Assembly: GCA_048885185.1 (NCBI GenBank)
Contig: JBHLQC010000037.1
Coordinates: 1 to 11,333, forward strand
From: Hermodarchaeum sp048885185
Lineage (GTDB): Archaea > Asgardarchaeota > Hermodarchaeia > Hermodarchaeales > Hermodarchaeaceae
Direction of reading: 5' to 3'
Length of the DNA stretch: 11,333 bases
Positions 1 to 5,750 of the stretch are shown here, in pieces. Each line of letters begins with the position of its first letter. The stretch's first letter is position 1. The notes under the pieces are model-generated. The model ran no database searches. It saw only the letters and a list, made by a program, of their open reading frames with translations, and was not told the origin of the DNA. The position numbers and the translations under genes were made by a program.

Positions 1-307
1 ATAGCACGGCATAAGGCACTGTAGCATACAGGGAGCTGGTATAAACGAGTCTTTCAATCTGCCATTGTAATGTTGCCACAAATTTGGGATGTGTATATCC
101 AGTTATTGTTGTGCAAATTCCTGCAAAGAGATCGATGAATTTCCTTCCTGTGGAATCCTCTAAGGTTGCTCCTTCTCCACGGACCAAGAGCAAGGGGTTC
201 TCATAGTAATGAGTGACTCCTGGAATTACGAAGTCCTTTTCTAAATCGAGAATGGCTTGAGCTGAATAGGCTTTTCGAAGATCTTCGGGAACGAGTTTTT
301 CATCCAT
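1..307 (-). CDS. Class III PLP aminotransferase, AGXT2/beta-alanine-pyruvate type (N-terminal part only)
   Basis: This is the first 102 codons of a gene whose 3' end lies beyond the left edge. Class III aminotransferases use PLP to move an amino group between an amino acid (beta-alanine, GABA, ornithine or alanine in various members) and a 2-oxo acid. The visible part carries the family's N-terminal signature: HYYENPLLLVRGEGA near residues 33-47, then DSTGRKFIDLFAGI (51-64), then a YTHP segment at 71-74 where relatives have GHCHP. The lysine that binds PLP and the phosphate-binding loops are outside the window. The wording around the HYYENPLL segment recalls alanine-glyoxylate aminotransferase 2 more than acetylornithine aminotransferase, but this fragment cannot settle substrate. 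The start is ATG at 307-305; a second ATG at 303-301 is out of frame. It diverges from the PreA-like gene, which suggests a role in pyrimidine or beta-amino acid breakdown (inference). Confidence 0.85.
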   Translation of the reverse strand, partial: MDEKLVPEDLRKAYSAQAILDLEKDFVIPGVTHYYENPLLLVRGEGATLEDSTGRKFIDLFAGICTTITGYTHPKFVATLQWQIERLVYTSSLYATVPYAVL

Positions 308-332
308 TATTAACAACACCTACGAATGGTAT

Positions 333-345
333 AATGAATATACAA
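333..345. promoter_or_regulatory. Candidate shared TATA element between divergent genes
   Basis: The 99-base gap between the aminotransferase and PreA starts contains the near-palindromic AT-rich stretch TGAATATACA at 335-344. On the plus strand it could set a transcript start near 365, ahead of PreA. On the minus strand it could set one near 315, just ahead of the aminotransferase ATG at 307. One element serving both directions would make the two genes co-regulated. This rests on composition and spacing only; no clear BRE was seen. Confidence 0.35.
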
Positions 346-390
346 GTGCCTAAAGGCTTTATCTGGATAGAACTCCCTTTAGAAAGGAAT

Positions 391-396
391 GGAGGT
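391..396 (+). promoter_or_regulatory. Shine-Dalgarno that decides the PreA start
   Basis: GGAGGT lies ten bases ahead of ATG 407. The in-frame ATG at 389 has only a GAAAGGA directly abutting it, too close to act as a ribosome binding site. The homologous part of the protein also begins just after the 407 start. Confidence 0.65.
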
Positions 397-406
397 TGAA
401 GATTCC

Positions 407-1621
407 ATGACTGAAAATCCATTAGCGGTAGAATTTGCTGGTATTCCATTTTCTAATCCCTTTATGCTCTCGTCTGCACCCCCAACACTCGATGCTAAAC
501 GCGTCATTCGTGCCGCTAAACTTGGGTGGGGAGGCGCTGTGCTCAAAACCGTAACGGAGGAACCCACCGTCGATCCACGCACACGCTTGGGTGCAATACG
601 TGTACATGGAAAGCCGATCGGGATGAATAACATTGAACTCCTCTCTCGTCACCCCCTCAAAACCTGGACCGATTCTTGGATACCTGAAATAAAGGAAAAG
701 GCACCCAAGGACTTCGTTATTGTTGCCAGCATCATGTCAGGTCCTGAACCCGAAGGCTGGACCGCAATGGCAGACACCTTGTCACGAACAGGTGTGAATG
801 CATTGGAACTCAATGTCTCTTGCCCTCATGGTTCGCCAGAAAAACATATGGGTGCTTTCATAGGGCAAAATCCTGACTTAGTTCAGAAAGTCACGAAGGC
901 CGCTAAAAAGGGCACAGACCTTCCAATCTTTGTAAAATTAACACCAAATGTTACAGACATTGTGCCTATCGCCAAGGCAGCAGTTCAAGGTGGAGCGAAT
1001 GCTCTGTCAGCGATAAATACGGTTGAATCGCTCATTGGAATTGACATTGAAACAGCTACTCCTTTCCCATTCGCCTATGATGCAAAGGTCTTGAAGCCTC
1101 AAAGCACCTATGGGGGCTTCTGTGGGCCTGCCGTTCGCCCCATCGGTCTACGATTTGTATCACAAATCGCTAAAGCCCTTCCAAATACTCCCATCTCTGG
1201 GATGGGGGGCATTGAAAGCTGGGAAAACGCAGCTGAATACTTGATGGCAGGTGCTAGTACCCTACAAATTTGCACCGCGGTGATGTGGTACGGATTCATA
1301 ATCATTCGGAATCTCAAAAAGGGGTTGACTCAATTCATTGCTCGAAAGAAGTATGGAACTCTCAGCAACATGGTAGGGACTGCCCTACCTAACATCACCT
1401 CCTGGACAGCATTACCAAAGCTATCTCCAGTCGTTGCACGAATTATCCCCAAAAAATGTAATTTAGGCAAAGAGTGTTTGATTGCCTGCGCTGACGCCGG
1501 CTATCAGGCGATTCGAATGAAAGGAAAGCAACTAGTTGTCGATCCAGAGAAATGTGACGGCTGTGGACTCTGCGCCGTTGTGTGCAGATCGAACGCTATT
1601 GAATTCATTAAAAAGCCATAA
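407..1621 (+). CDS. preA: PreA-like dihydropyrimidine dehydrogenase subunit (DHOD-like flavin domain plus ferredoxin domain)
   Basis: It reduces uracil or thymine to the 5,6-dihydro form in characterised relatives (E. coli PreA, C-terminal half of mammalian DPD). The protein is 404 residues from ATG 407. The FMN-binding TIM barrel covers about residues 5-320. The active-site loop reads NVSCPHG, with Cys139 and His141 matching mammalian DPD Cys671 and His673. KLTPNVTD (about 177-184) and STYGGFCGPAVRPI (233-246) are also typical. A C-terminal ferredoxin domain follows. Its second motif is complete (Cys383, 386, 389, 393), but the first has Cys351, 357 and 361 with Gly354 where DPD has its second cysteine. 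No PreT-like NADPH/FAD subunit is nearby; two ferredoxin-type genes lie downstream instead. Family membership is firm. Pyrimidine as substrate is inferred, because PreA-like proteins with other partners may reduce other substrates. Confidence 0.9.
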   Translation: MTENPLAVEFAGIPFSNPFMLSSAPPTLDAKRVIRAAKLGWGGAVLKTVTEEPTVDPRTRLGAIRVHGKPIGMNNIELLSRHPLKTWTDSWIPEIKEKAPKDFVIVASIMSGPEPEGWTAMADTLSRTGVNALELNVSCPHGSPEKHMGAFIGQNPDLVQKVTKAAKKGTDLPIFVKLTPNVTDIVPIAKAAVQGGANALSAINTVESLIGIDIETATPFPFAYDAKVLKPQSTYGGFCGPAVRPIGLRFVSQIAKALPNTPISGMGGIESWENAAEYLMAGASTLQICTAVMWYGFIIIRNLKKGLTQFIARKKYGTLSNMVGTALPNITSWTALPKLSPVVARIIPKKCNLGKECLIACADAGYQAIRMKGKQLVVDPEKCDGCGLCAVVCRSNAIEFIKKP

Positions 1622-1678
1622 GCACACTTCATCCCTTCACGAACCTCTCAGATAGTTCGGTTCTTGTTGATTTGAAAA

Positions 1679-1684
1679 AGGTGA
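1679..1684 (+). promoter_or_regulatory. Shine-Dalgarno of the ferritin-like gene
   Basis: AGGTGA ends four bases ahead of ATG 1689. It is one of several GGTGA-type sites in this window and supports the chosen start. Confidence 0.6.
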
Positions 1685-1688
1685 GCCT

Positions 1689-2120
1689 ATGTCCCTCGGA
1701 ACAGTTGATGTTGTCCTCAAGTTCGCCATTGACCTTGAAGGGATGGCGGCAGCATTCTACGAAACGGCTATTACTATCACCCAAAGTCAGGAACTGAAAA
1801 GTCTCTTTGAAGCCCTCTTACTTCAGGGACAAAGTCGAATCCAAACACTAATCCAACTCCGACGACTGATTCCTTCTCCCGTTATCAAAGAAGCTGTTTC
1901 CAACATTGAAAGCAGTCGCTATCGACCGGTTACTGAATGCCCACCTGATTGTCCTGATTCTCAACTCATCGAATTAGCAACGAAGATGGAAACAAAAATT
2001 CAGAACTTCTATGAAACGGCTACTAGCCAACTCGGATTCATTGAAGAAGTACCAGATGTTTTCGACCATCTAGCTGAAGATCATAGATTGAATCGCAAGA
2101 GGTTACAGGCTGAAAGCTAA
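1689..2120 (+). CDS. Ferritin-like/rubrerythrin-fold protein with degenerate diiron site
   Basis: A 143-residue, largely helical protein. Helix 1 (FAIDLEGMAAAFYE, 12-25) and helix 3 (ELATKMETKIQNFYETA, 96-112) have the paired Glu and FYE pattern of rubrerythrin-type four-helix bundles. These proteins normally hold a diiron centre used to remove peroxide or store iron. The two ExxH ligand pairs expected in helices 2 and 4 are not visible: helix 2 reads LLLQGQSRIQTL (44-55), and helix 4 reads LAEDHRLNRKRL (128-139), where Glu and His fall out of register. There is no rubredoxin domain; CPPDC at 84-88 is the only cysteine pair. The gene lies 67 bases after PreA, so it could be co-transcribed. 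It may have become a scaffold or bind metal differently. Fold assignment is moderate; function is unknown. Confidence 0.6.
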   Translation: MSLGTVDVVLKFAIDLEGMAAAFYETAITITQSQELKSLFEALLLQGQSRIQTLIQLRRLIPSPVIKEAVSNIESSRYRPVTECPPDCPDSQLIELATKMETKIQNFYETATSQLGFIEEVPDVFDHLAEDHRLNRKRLQAES

Positions 2121-2179
2121 TAATGAATTAGTCGGGATGAGACACATCGATGCCAACACTCCAAAGAAAAATGAAGCTA

Positions 2180-2189
2180 CTCGTTTTTT
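2180..2189 (+). terminator. Possible T-tract terminator after the ferritin-like gene
   Basis: CGTTTTTTCA lies 60 bases after the ferritin-like stop in a 165-base gap that shows no convincing gene. It could separate the PreA/ferritin-like transcript from the Fe-S protein pair. No hairpin accompanies it. Confidence 0.3.
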
Positions 2190-2275
2190 CATGATTTTGA
2201 CGCCTCATAGAGTGGTGTGCAATGTGAGTAACAATGAAAAGCATAGAATTCACAGTTAGGCAGATTTTGGATACT

Positions 2276-2280
2276 GGTGA
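2276..2280 (+). promoter_or_regulatory. Shine-Dalgarno that decides the start of the 283-residue Fe-S protein
   Basis: GGTGA stands five bases ahead of ATG 2286. The possible GTG start at 2277 lies inside this site, so GTG 2277 is better read as ribosome-binding sequence than as the initiation codon. Confidence 0.6.
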
Positions 2281-2285
2281 CGATC

Positions 2286-3137
2286 ATGTGTAAAATCTGC
2301 ACCATGCATGGCGGTGGCAAGAAATGGTTTGAAGTCAAACGCCATGTCGAAGTAAAATATGCGAAAGAAATGGGTTTTGAGCCCTGGGAAAAGGACCATT
2401 GGCATTACGTCCACCAACAATATGCCCAACTTGCGGCACAAGCCGGGGACGCGATGGCTGATCCAGCTCTTGCAGAAAATATACGCAAATTATTAACAGA
2501 CATGATTTTCCAAATCCATCCTCTCACGAAAGATGTCACCTTCACGTTTCCCCAGGGACATGGGGCTCAAGTCCTGACGCGACAAGAACTTGAAGGCGTA
2601 ATCAAACTCTCCGGTGAACCCTACCTCGTTGAATGCCTTTGCCGTAAGATGATCAATAATGCCAGCGATCGCTGTTGCATTCCCCTCGGTCTACATGGTG
2701 AAACCGCGGAAATGTTCCCTTCAAAAAATGAGAAAGTGGAACGCATAAGCGTCGATGAAGCCATAGCCTTGACACGCCAATTCAACAAAGACGGACGAGT
2801 ACATACCCTCGCTGGAACGCCACTCCCAATGGCGATGGCGGTATGCAATTGTGATCTCCCCTTTTGCATTGCTCTACGTCCGCGCGTCGATATGGGCTTC
2901 AAATACATCATTCGAAGTCATTGGGTAGCAAAAGTTGATGCCGACAAATGCTCCGGATGTCAAGAGTGTTTATCACGATGCCAATTCGGTGCAATTCAAT
3001 TCCAAAATTCAACTGAACGCGCTACAATCGACATGTGGAAGTGTTACGGTTGTGGTTTATGCGCTGAAACGTGTCCGGAGAAAGCCATTGACCTTCTCGA
3101 TCGAGAATCATTACCAGCATTGAAGGATTGGTGGTGA
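2286..3137 (+). CDS. Iron-sulfur protein with C-terminal 2[4Fe-4S] ferredoxin domain and additional cysteine motifs
   Basis: A 283-residue protein that probably carries electrons in the cytoplasm; no signal peptide or membrane segment is seen. The last 70 residues form a two-cluster ferredoxin: Cys222, 225, 228, 232 and Cys253, 256, 259, 263. The first 210 residues are not an ordinary ferredoxin. They begin with MCKIC (Cys2, Cys5), and carry CLCR (117, 119), RCC (130, 131) and CNCDLPFC (187, 189, 194). That is enough cysteines for at least one further cluster or metal site (inference). Similar N-termini occur in 4Fe-4S proteins annotated only by their ferredoxin domain, to my recollection. 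The stop codon overlaps the ribosome binding site of the next ferredoxin gene, so the two are translationally coupled. Context suggests a redox partner for the PreA-like enzyme, which lacks its usual PreT. Confidence 0.75.
   Translation: MCKICTMHGGGKKWFEVKRHVEVKYAKEMGFEPWEKDHWHYVHQQYAQLAAQAGDAMADPALAENIRKLLTDMIFQIHPLTKDVTFTFPQGHGAQVLTRQELEGVIKLSGEPYLVECLCRKMINNASDRCCIPLGLHGETAEMFPSKNEKVERISVDEAIALTRQFNKDGRVHTLAGTPLPMAMAVCNCDLPFCIALRPRVDMGFKYIIRSHWVAKVDADKCSGCQECLSRCQFGAIQFQNSTERATIDMWKCYGCGLCAETCPEKAIDLLDRESLPALKDWW
3130..3134 (+). promoter_or_regulatory. Shine-Dalgarno embedded in the preceding stop region
   Basis: GGTGG (with GGTGA immediately following at 3133-3137) precedes ATG 3140 and overlaps the last Trp codons and the TGA stop of the upstream gene. 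This favours ATG 3140 over the in-frame TTG at 3128 and implies coupled translation. Confidence 0.6.
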
Positions 3138-3139
3138 CA

Positions 3140-3388
3140 ATGAAAAATTACTATAACATCGAATGGAGCAACGAGAAGTGCACTAATGCTTTCGACTGCG
3201 GAAAATGTCTAGAAGTCTGCCCCGAAGCCGTGTTTGCAATCTATGCACCCAACCGCGAAGAAGGCATTCCCCCCACCGAGTATATCATCTCCCCTGCCAT
3301 GCAATACTTCTGCAACGGATGTGGGGCGTGTCTTGATGTGTGCCCCAAGGATGCGATCAAACTAATTCCAAAAGTAAAAACGGAATGA
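3140..3388 (+). CDS. Small 2[4Fe-4S] ferredoxin
   Basis: An 82-residue ferredoxin with two cluster motifs. The first is unusual, C-x5-C-x2-C-x3-CP (Cys14, 20, 23, 27). The second is standard, C-x2-C-x2-C-x3-CP (Cys58, 61, 64, 68). About 30 residues separate them, more than in clostridial ferredoxins, with a loop rich in Pro and Glu. It starts two bases after the stop of the 283-residue iron-sulfur protein, so the two are almost surely made together and probably exchange electrons. The likely role is low-potential electron carrier or small subunit of a complex with its upstream neighbour and perhaps PreA (inference). A convergent peroxiredoxin gene ends 45 bases downstream. Confidence 0.85.
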   Translation: MKNYYNIEWSNEKCTNAFDCGKCLEVCPEAVFAIYAPNREEGIPPTEYIISPAMQYFCNGCGACLDVCPKDAIKLIPKVKTE

Positions 3389-3396
3389 AAAAAGAA
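3383..3396 (-). terminator. T-rich tract after the peroxiredoxin gene
   Basis: On the minus strand the convergent gap between ferredoxin and peroxiredoxin reads CTTCTTTTTTCATT. That pyrimidine tract could end the minus-strand transcript in the archaeal T-tract manner. No stem precedes it. Confidence 0.3.
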
Positions 3397-3433
3397 GCTC
3401 CAATATTGTCGAGAAGATATGGTTACAGCGTCA

Positions 3434-3886
3434 TTAGAGTTTGAGTTCTTCGATTTTGGCTATAACCTCATCGACATGACCACTAACTTTCACCTTTGGC
3501 CAGACATGCCGAATGATACCCTCTCGGTCAATGAGAAAGGTCACACGGTTTGCGGAACCCGTTGTAGCGCGTTTAACGCCATAAAGCTCTACTATCGTTT
3601 TGTCAGCATCAGCGATGAGAGGATAATCAAAGCCATGTTTAGCTTTGAAGCCTGCCTGACGTTTGACGCTATCGGTACTCACACCAATCACTTTCACGCC
3701 CAAGCCTACAAGACGAATCTTATTGTCACGAAACGAACAGACTTCTTTCGTACATCCAGGAGTATAAGCTCGAGGATAGAAAAATATGACAACAATTTCC
3801 CCACGTAAGTCACTCAAATGCAACTCGGTGTTTTCATCTGTAATTCCAGTAAAGTCAGGAGCAGGTTGACCAATTTCAGGTAACAC
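3434..3886 (-). CDS. bcp: Thioredoxin-dependent peroxiredoxin, Bcp/PrxQ type
   Basis: It reduces hydrogen peroxide and organic hydroperoxides using thiols. From GTG 3886 the protein has 150 residues. It has the YPRAYTPGCTKEVC active site with peroxidatic Cys45 and, five residues on, Cys50 as candidate resolving cysteine. This is the atypical two-cysteine Bcp/PrxQ arrangement, with the same numbering I recall for E. coli Bcp. The N-terminal LPEIGQPAPDF is a typical AhpC/TSA opening. The frame stays open to ATG 3949 (171 residues, with a possible AGGT ribosome site), but those 21 extra residues look unlike the family. The GTG start has AGGTG nine bases upstream, so 3886 is preferred. It follows the flavin-rubredoxin gene on the same strand and probably shares a transcript with it. 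Family call is secure; the start is moderately certain. Confidence 0.9.
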   Translation of the reverse strand: MLPEIGQPAPDFTGITDENTELHLSDLRGEIVVIFFYPRAYTPGCTKEVCSFRDNKIRLVGLGVKVIGVSTDSVKRQAGFKAKHGFDYPLIADADKTIVELYGVKRATTGSANRVTFLIDREGIIRHVWPKVKVSGHVDEVIAKIEELKL

Positions 3887-3955
3887 CGTTAACAGCACCT
3901 CACAAAAAGCGGAGTCATGACCCATTCTTATTTGTGACGCAATTCCCATTTGAAC

Positions 3956-4666
3956 CTAAATGGCTTTAAACTGACTTTTATTCGCTCCACATAGTGGGCA
4001 GGTCCAATCTTCTGGCAGGTCTTCGAAAGGCGTTCCTGGGGCTATATTATTGTCAGGGTCCCCTAATTCGGGATTATAAATCCATCCACACACTTCGCAT
4101 TGATATTCTTGAAGTTCTGCTGTTCTTTCAGCGTGCTCTACTTTTGGGGCTGGAGGCATGTAGGTTGCAGCCCGTTTCGAGGTTCGCCCTCGCTTGACTT
4201 GGTGATAATATGCATAGGTGAGTGGAATCCCTTCTCGGAGGCGTTGACCTCGCATCACATCACCAATGAACACCGTGTGTGTGCCAACATCAACTTGGTC
4301 AAACACCTTCGCTTCCAGAAATCCCAATGAATACTCTGTGATTATTGGACAGTCATCCGTTCCAAGTTCATACTGGACCTCGCGGAGCTTTTCCACTTCT
4401 CGCCCAGATTGAAAACCCAATAACCCGATGAACTTCATCGGCGTATCCTGGGCCAGAACTGAAATAGAAAAAATCCCACTCTCTGTTATGTAATCATGTG
4501 TAAGATTCTCTTTATTGACACTAACAGCAATGCGTGGTGGAGAGGCTGAAACCTGAGCCACAGCATTGACGATACACCCGTTAATTTTATTATCGGACTT
4601 GGATGCAACGACATACATCCCATAACTCAAAAGATGAAACACTTGAGGATCTAATTTATCCGTCAT
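3956..4666 (-). CDS. Flavin reductase-rubredoxin fusion (high-molecular-weight rubredoxin, Hrb type)
   Basis: A 236-residue protein in two parts. About residues 5-165 form an FMN-binding flavin reductase (DIM6/NTAB-like split barrel), shown by LSYGMYVVAS, NAVAQVSASPPRIAVSVNKENLTHDYI and the VGTHTVFIGDV segment. A linker leads to a rubredoxin domain near residues 186-233, with iron ligands CEVC (190, 193) and CPLC (223, 226). In Moorella, the same fusion passes electrons from NADH to a flavodiiron protein that reduces oxygen or NO; a similar detoxifying role here is inferred. No flavodiiron gene is in the window; a peroxiredoxin lies directly downstream. The start is taken as ATG 4666; GTG 4672 in the same frame would add two residues, and neither has a strong ribosome binding site. 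Confidence 0.9.
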   Translation of the reverse strand: MTDKLDPQVFHLLSYGMYVVASKSDNKINGCIVNAVAQVSASPPRIAVSVNKENLTHDYITESGIFSISVLAQDTPMKFIGLLGFQSGREVEKLREVQYELGTDDCPIITEYSLGFLEAKVFDQVDVGTHTVFIGDVMRGQRLREGIPLTYAYYHQVKRGRTSKRAATYMPPAPKVEHAERTAELQEYQCEVCGWIYNPELGDPDNNIAPGTPFEDLPEDWTCPLCGANKSQFKAI

Positions 4667-4729
4667 ATCCACACGCCTTCTGGATTTCCATCACTGTGCT
4701 GTTTTTATCATTTTTATGTGAGAATTTAT

Positions 4730-4942
4730 CTAGTTTTCAGGTTCAATCAAGTAGTTGCAGTCCTTGATGAGAAACGTGAACTGTTTTATCATGTGTAAAG
4801 CCTGATTGTAGCTCATTTTTCGTTGAAATGGCGCAGAATCTAACTGCTCATCCAGACTCCCGCGCAGTTCAGCCATCCGCTCTTTCACAAAATCAACACC
4901 ACGCGGTTTACAATTGTCAGGAAGAAATCTTGTATTTGACAT
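4730..4942 (-). CDS. Small protein of unknown function
   Basis: I do not recognise this 70-residue protein. It starts at ATG 4942 with GGTGA (4952-4948) five bases upstream, the same ribosome site seen at other genes here, which is the best evidence that it is translated. It is charged and mostly helix-forming, with segments around residues 18-35 (VKERMAELRGSLDEQL) and 44-63 (NQALHMIKQFTFLIKD). It has two isolated cysteines (14 and about 62), no membrane segment and no metal motif. It lies 63 bases upstream of the flavin-rubredoxin fusion on the same strand and may open that transcript, so a role in the oxidative-stress group is possible but unsupported by its sequence. Confidence 0.55.
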   Translation of the reverse strand: MSNTRFLPDNCKPRGVDFVKERMAELRGSLDEQLDSAPFQRKMSYNQALHMIKQFTFLIKDCNYLIEPEN

Positions 4943-5240
4943 TAGGGTCACCAGAATTTGCCCACGGGAGTAGAGATTAGACCCTAGATCTTACTCTCAA
5001 TACCGGGAATATCCGCAGTATCAGAGAGAGCTTATTTAATTATTCCGAGCTTCCCAGGGGATGACATACTGGACTTTTGATGTGTAGCCCGGAGCCTTTT
5101 TATATCAAAAATGGTTTGGAAGGAAACGCAGTGCGGACAATCTGAATTACTTTCTCTGGTGGCTACCCTTCCATTGCGGCAGACCCTGAAGAAAGATTTC
5201 GTTTTGGAAGCCTGAATACCGAAGCAACGTGGTACCTACA
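4943..5240. other. Gene-poor divergent region between the 70-residue gene and the OB-fold gene
   Basis: This 298-base stretch contains no convincing gene. It holds a GGTGA ribosome site for the minus-strand gene (4952-4948) and an imperfect hairpin at 4968-4996 (GAGTA-G-AGAT pairing with ATCT-TACTC). An AT-rich TTATTTAATTATT at 5032-5044 could act as a minus-strand TATA element. A TTTATATC box for the plus-strand gene lies at 5099-5106. A 34-codon open frame (5111-5215) starts directly after that box without a ribosome site. If the plus-strand transcript starts near 5130, the OB-fold mRNA has a leader of about 110 bases. Confidence 0.5.
5099..5106 (+). promoter_or_regulatory. Candidate TATA box for the OB-fold gene
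   Basis: TTTATATC fits the archaeal TATA consensus and would place the transcript start near 5130. This leaves a long leader before ATG 5241. Supported by composition and position only. Confidence 0.4.
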
Positions 5241-5726
5241 ATGAGTTATGATAGAGAGCCTGTCGAGGCTACAGTCGCAGAATTGCGACCTTTTATGAAA
5301 AGTCTGAACATCACCATAAAAATCACTGAAAAAGGCGAAGAGCGCGAAGTCACATCACGACGCGATGGCGAAACCCACCGAGTCGTTGACGCAATTGCTG
5401 GTGACGCAACAGGAACCGTCCTAATTTCTCTCTGGGATGACATGATTGAAACTGTGGAAGTGGACAAAACATACCGACTAGAGAAAGGCTACACCAGCCT
5501 TTTCCAAGGCTATCTCCGATTAAACATCGGTCGTTATGGTGAAATCAGTGAAGCCGAAACACCCCTTGAAGACGTCGATACTGAAAACGACATGTCTGCA
5601 GCCAAACACGAACAACCCCGCTATCGTCGCCGAAGCTACGGTGGGGGTCGCGGAGGCGGCGGATATCGACGTGACCGTGGATATCGAGGCGATCGCGATC
5701 GCGATCGAGATAGGCGCCGATACTAA
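5241..5726 (+). CDS. Single OB-fold nucleic-acid-binding protein with Arg/Gly-rich tail (Sulfolobus SSB/SOSS-B-like)
   Basis: The 161-residue protein has an OB fold at about residues 6-105 (VAELRPFMKSLNITIKI; VDAIAGDATGTVLISLWDD; GYTSLFQGYLRLNIGRYGEI), an acidic linker at 106-122, and a basic tail from about 127 rich in Arg, Gly, Tyr and Asp. Crenarchaeal SSB has the same plan: one OB fold, with a flexible Gly/Arg-rich tail. It would bind single-stranded DNA, or RNA, in replication and repair. The bases coding the tail include a (GCGATC)x3 repeat at 5689-5706 that gives Arg-Asp repeats. ATG 5241 is preferred over GTG 5229 because the homology begins near it, with GTGGT seven bases upstream as a weak ribosome site. 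The gene appears monocistronic, with its own TATA-like box and a terminator. Confidence 0.85.
   Translation: MSYDREPVEATVAELRPFMKSLNITIKITEKGEEREVTSRRDGETHRVVDAIAGDATGTVLISLWDDMIETVEVDKTYRLEKGYTSLFQGYLRLNIGRYGEISEAETPLEDVDTENDMSAAKHEQPRYRRRSYGGGRGGGGYRRDRGYRGDRDRDRDRRRY
5689..5706 (+). repeat. (GCGATC)x3 hexamer repeat inside the OB-fold gene
   Basis: Three perfect tandem copies of GCGATC code for alternating Asp-Arg in the C-terminal tail. Because the unit is six bases, gain or loss of copies keeps the frame and changes only tail length. Confidence 0.9.
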
Positions 5727-5750
5727 TTCACAACCGAAACCTCAACTTTT

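Noticed and set aside
389..406. Upstream in-frame ATG of the PreA-like gene
   Set aside because: GGAGGT at 391-396 is a well-placed ribosome site for ATG 407 and lies inside this extension; the extra six residues lack homology.
1640..1663. Short stems GAACC/GGTTC and CGAAC/GTTCG after PreA
   Set aside because: Only five base pairs with competing pairings and a weak T tract; not enough for a terminator call.
2137..2259. 40-codon open frame between the ferritin-like and Fe-S protein genes
   Set aside because: No ribosome site, no recognisable motif, and a T-tract runs through it; more likely non-coding spacer.
3419..3808. 129-codon open frame on the plus strand opposite the peroxiredoxin gene
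   Set aside because: It is antisense to a clear peroxiredoxin, has no recognisable domain and no ribosome site, so it is a shadow frame.
5111..5215. 34-codon open frame before the OB-fold gene
   Set aside because: It starts six bases after the TATA-like box with no ribosome site and is out of frame with the gene; kept only as part of the leader observation.
5055..5215. Possible C/D box small RNA (TGATG-like and CTGA motifs)
   Set aside because: The boxes are imperfect and irregularly spaced; I could not assemble a C-D'-C'-D order.
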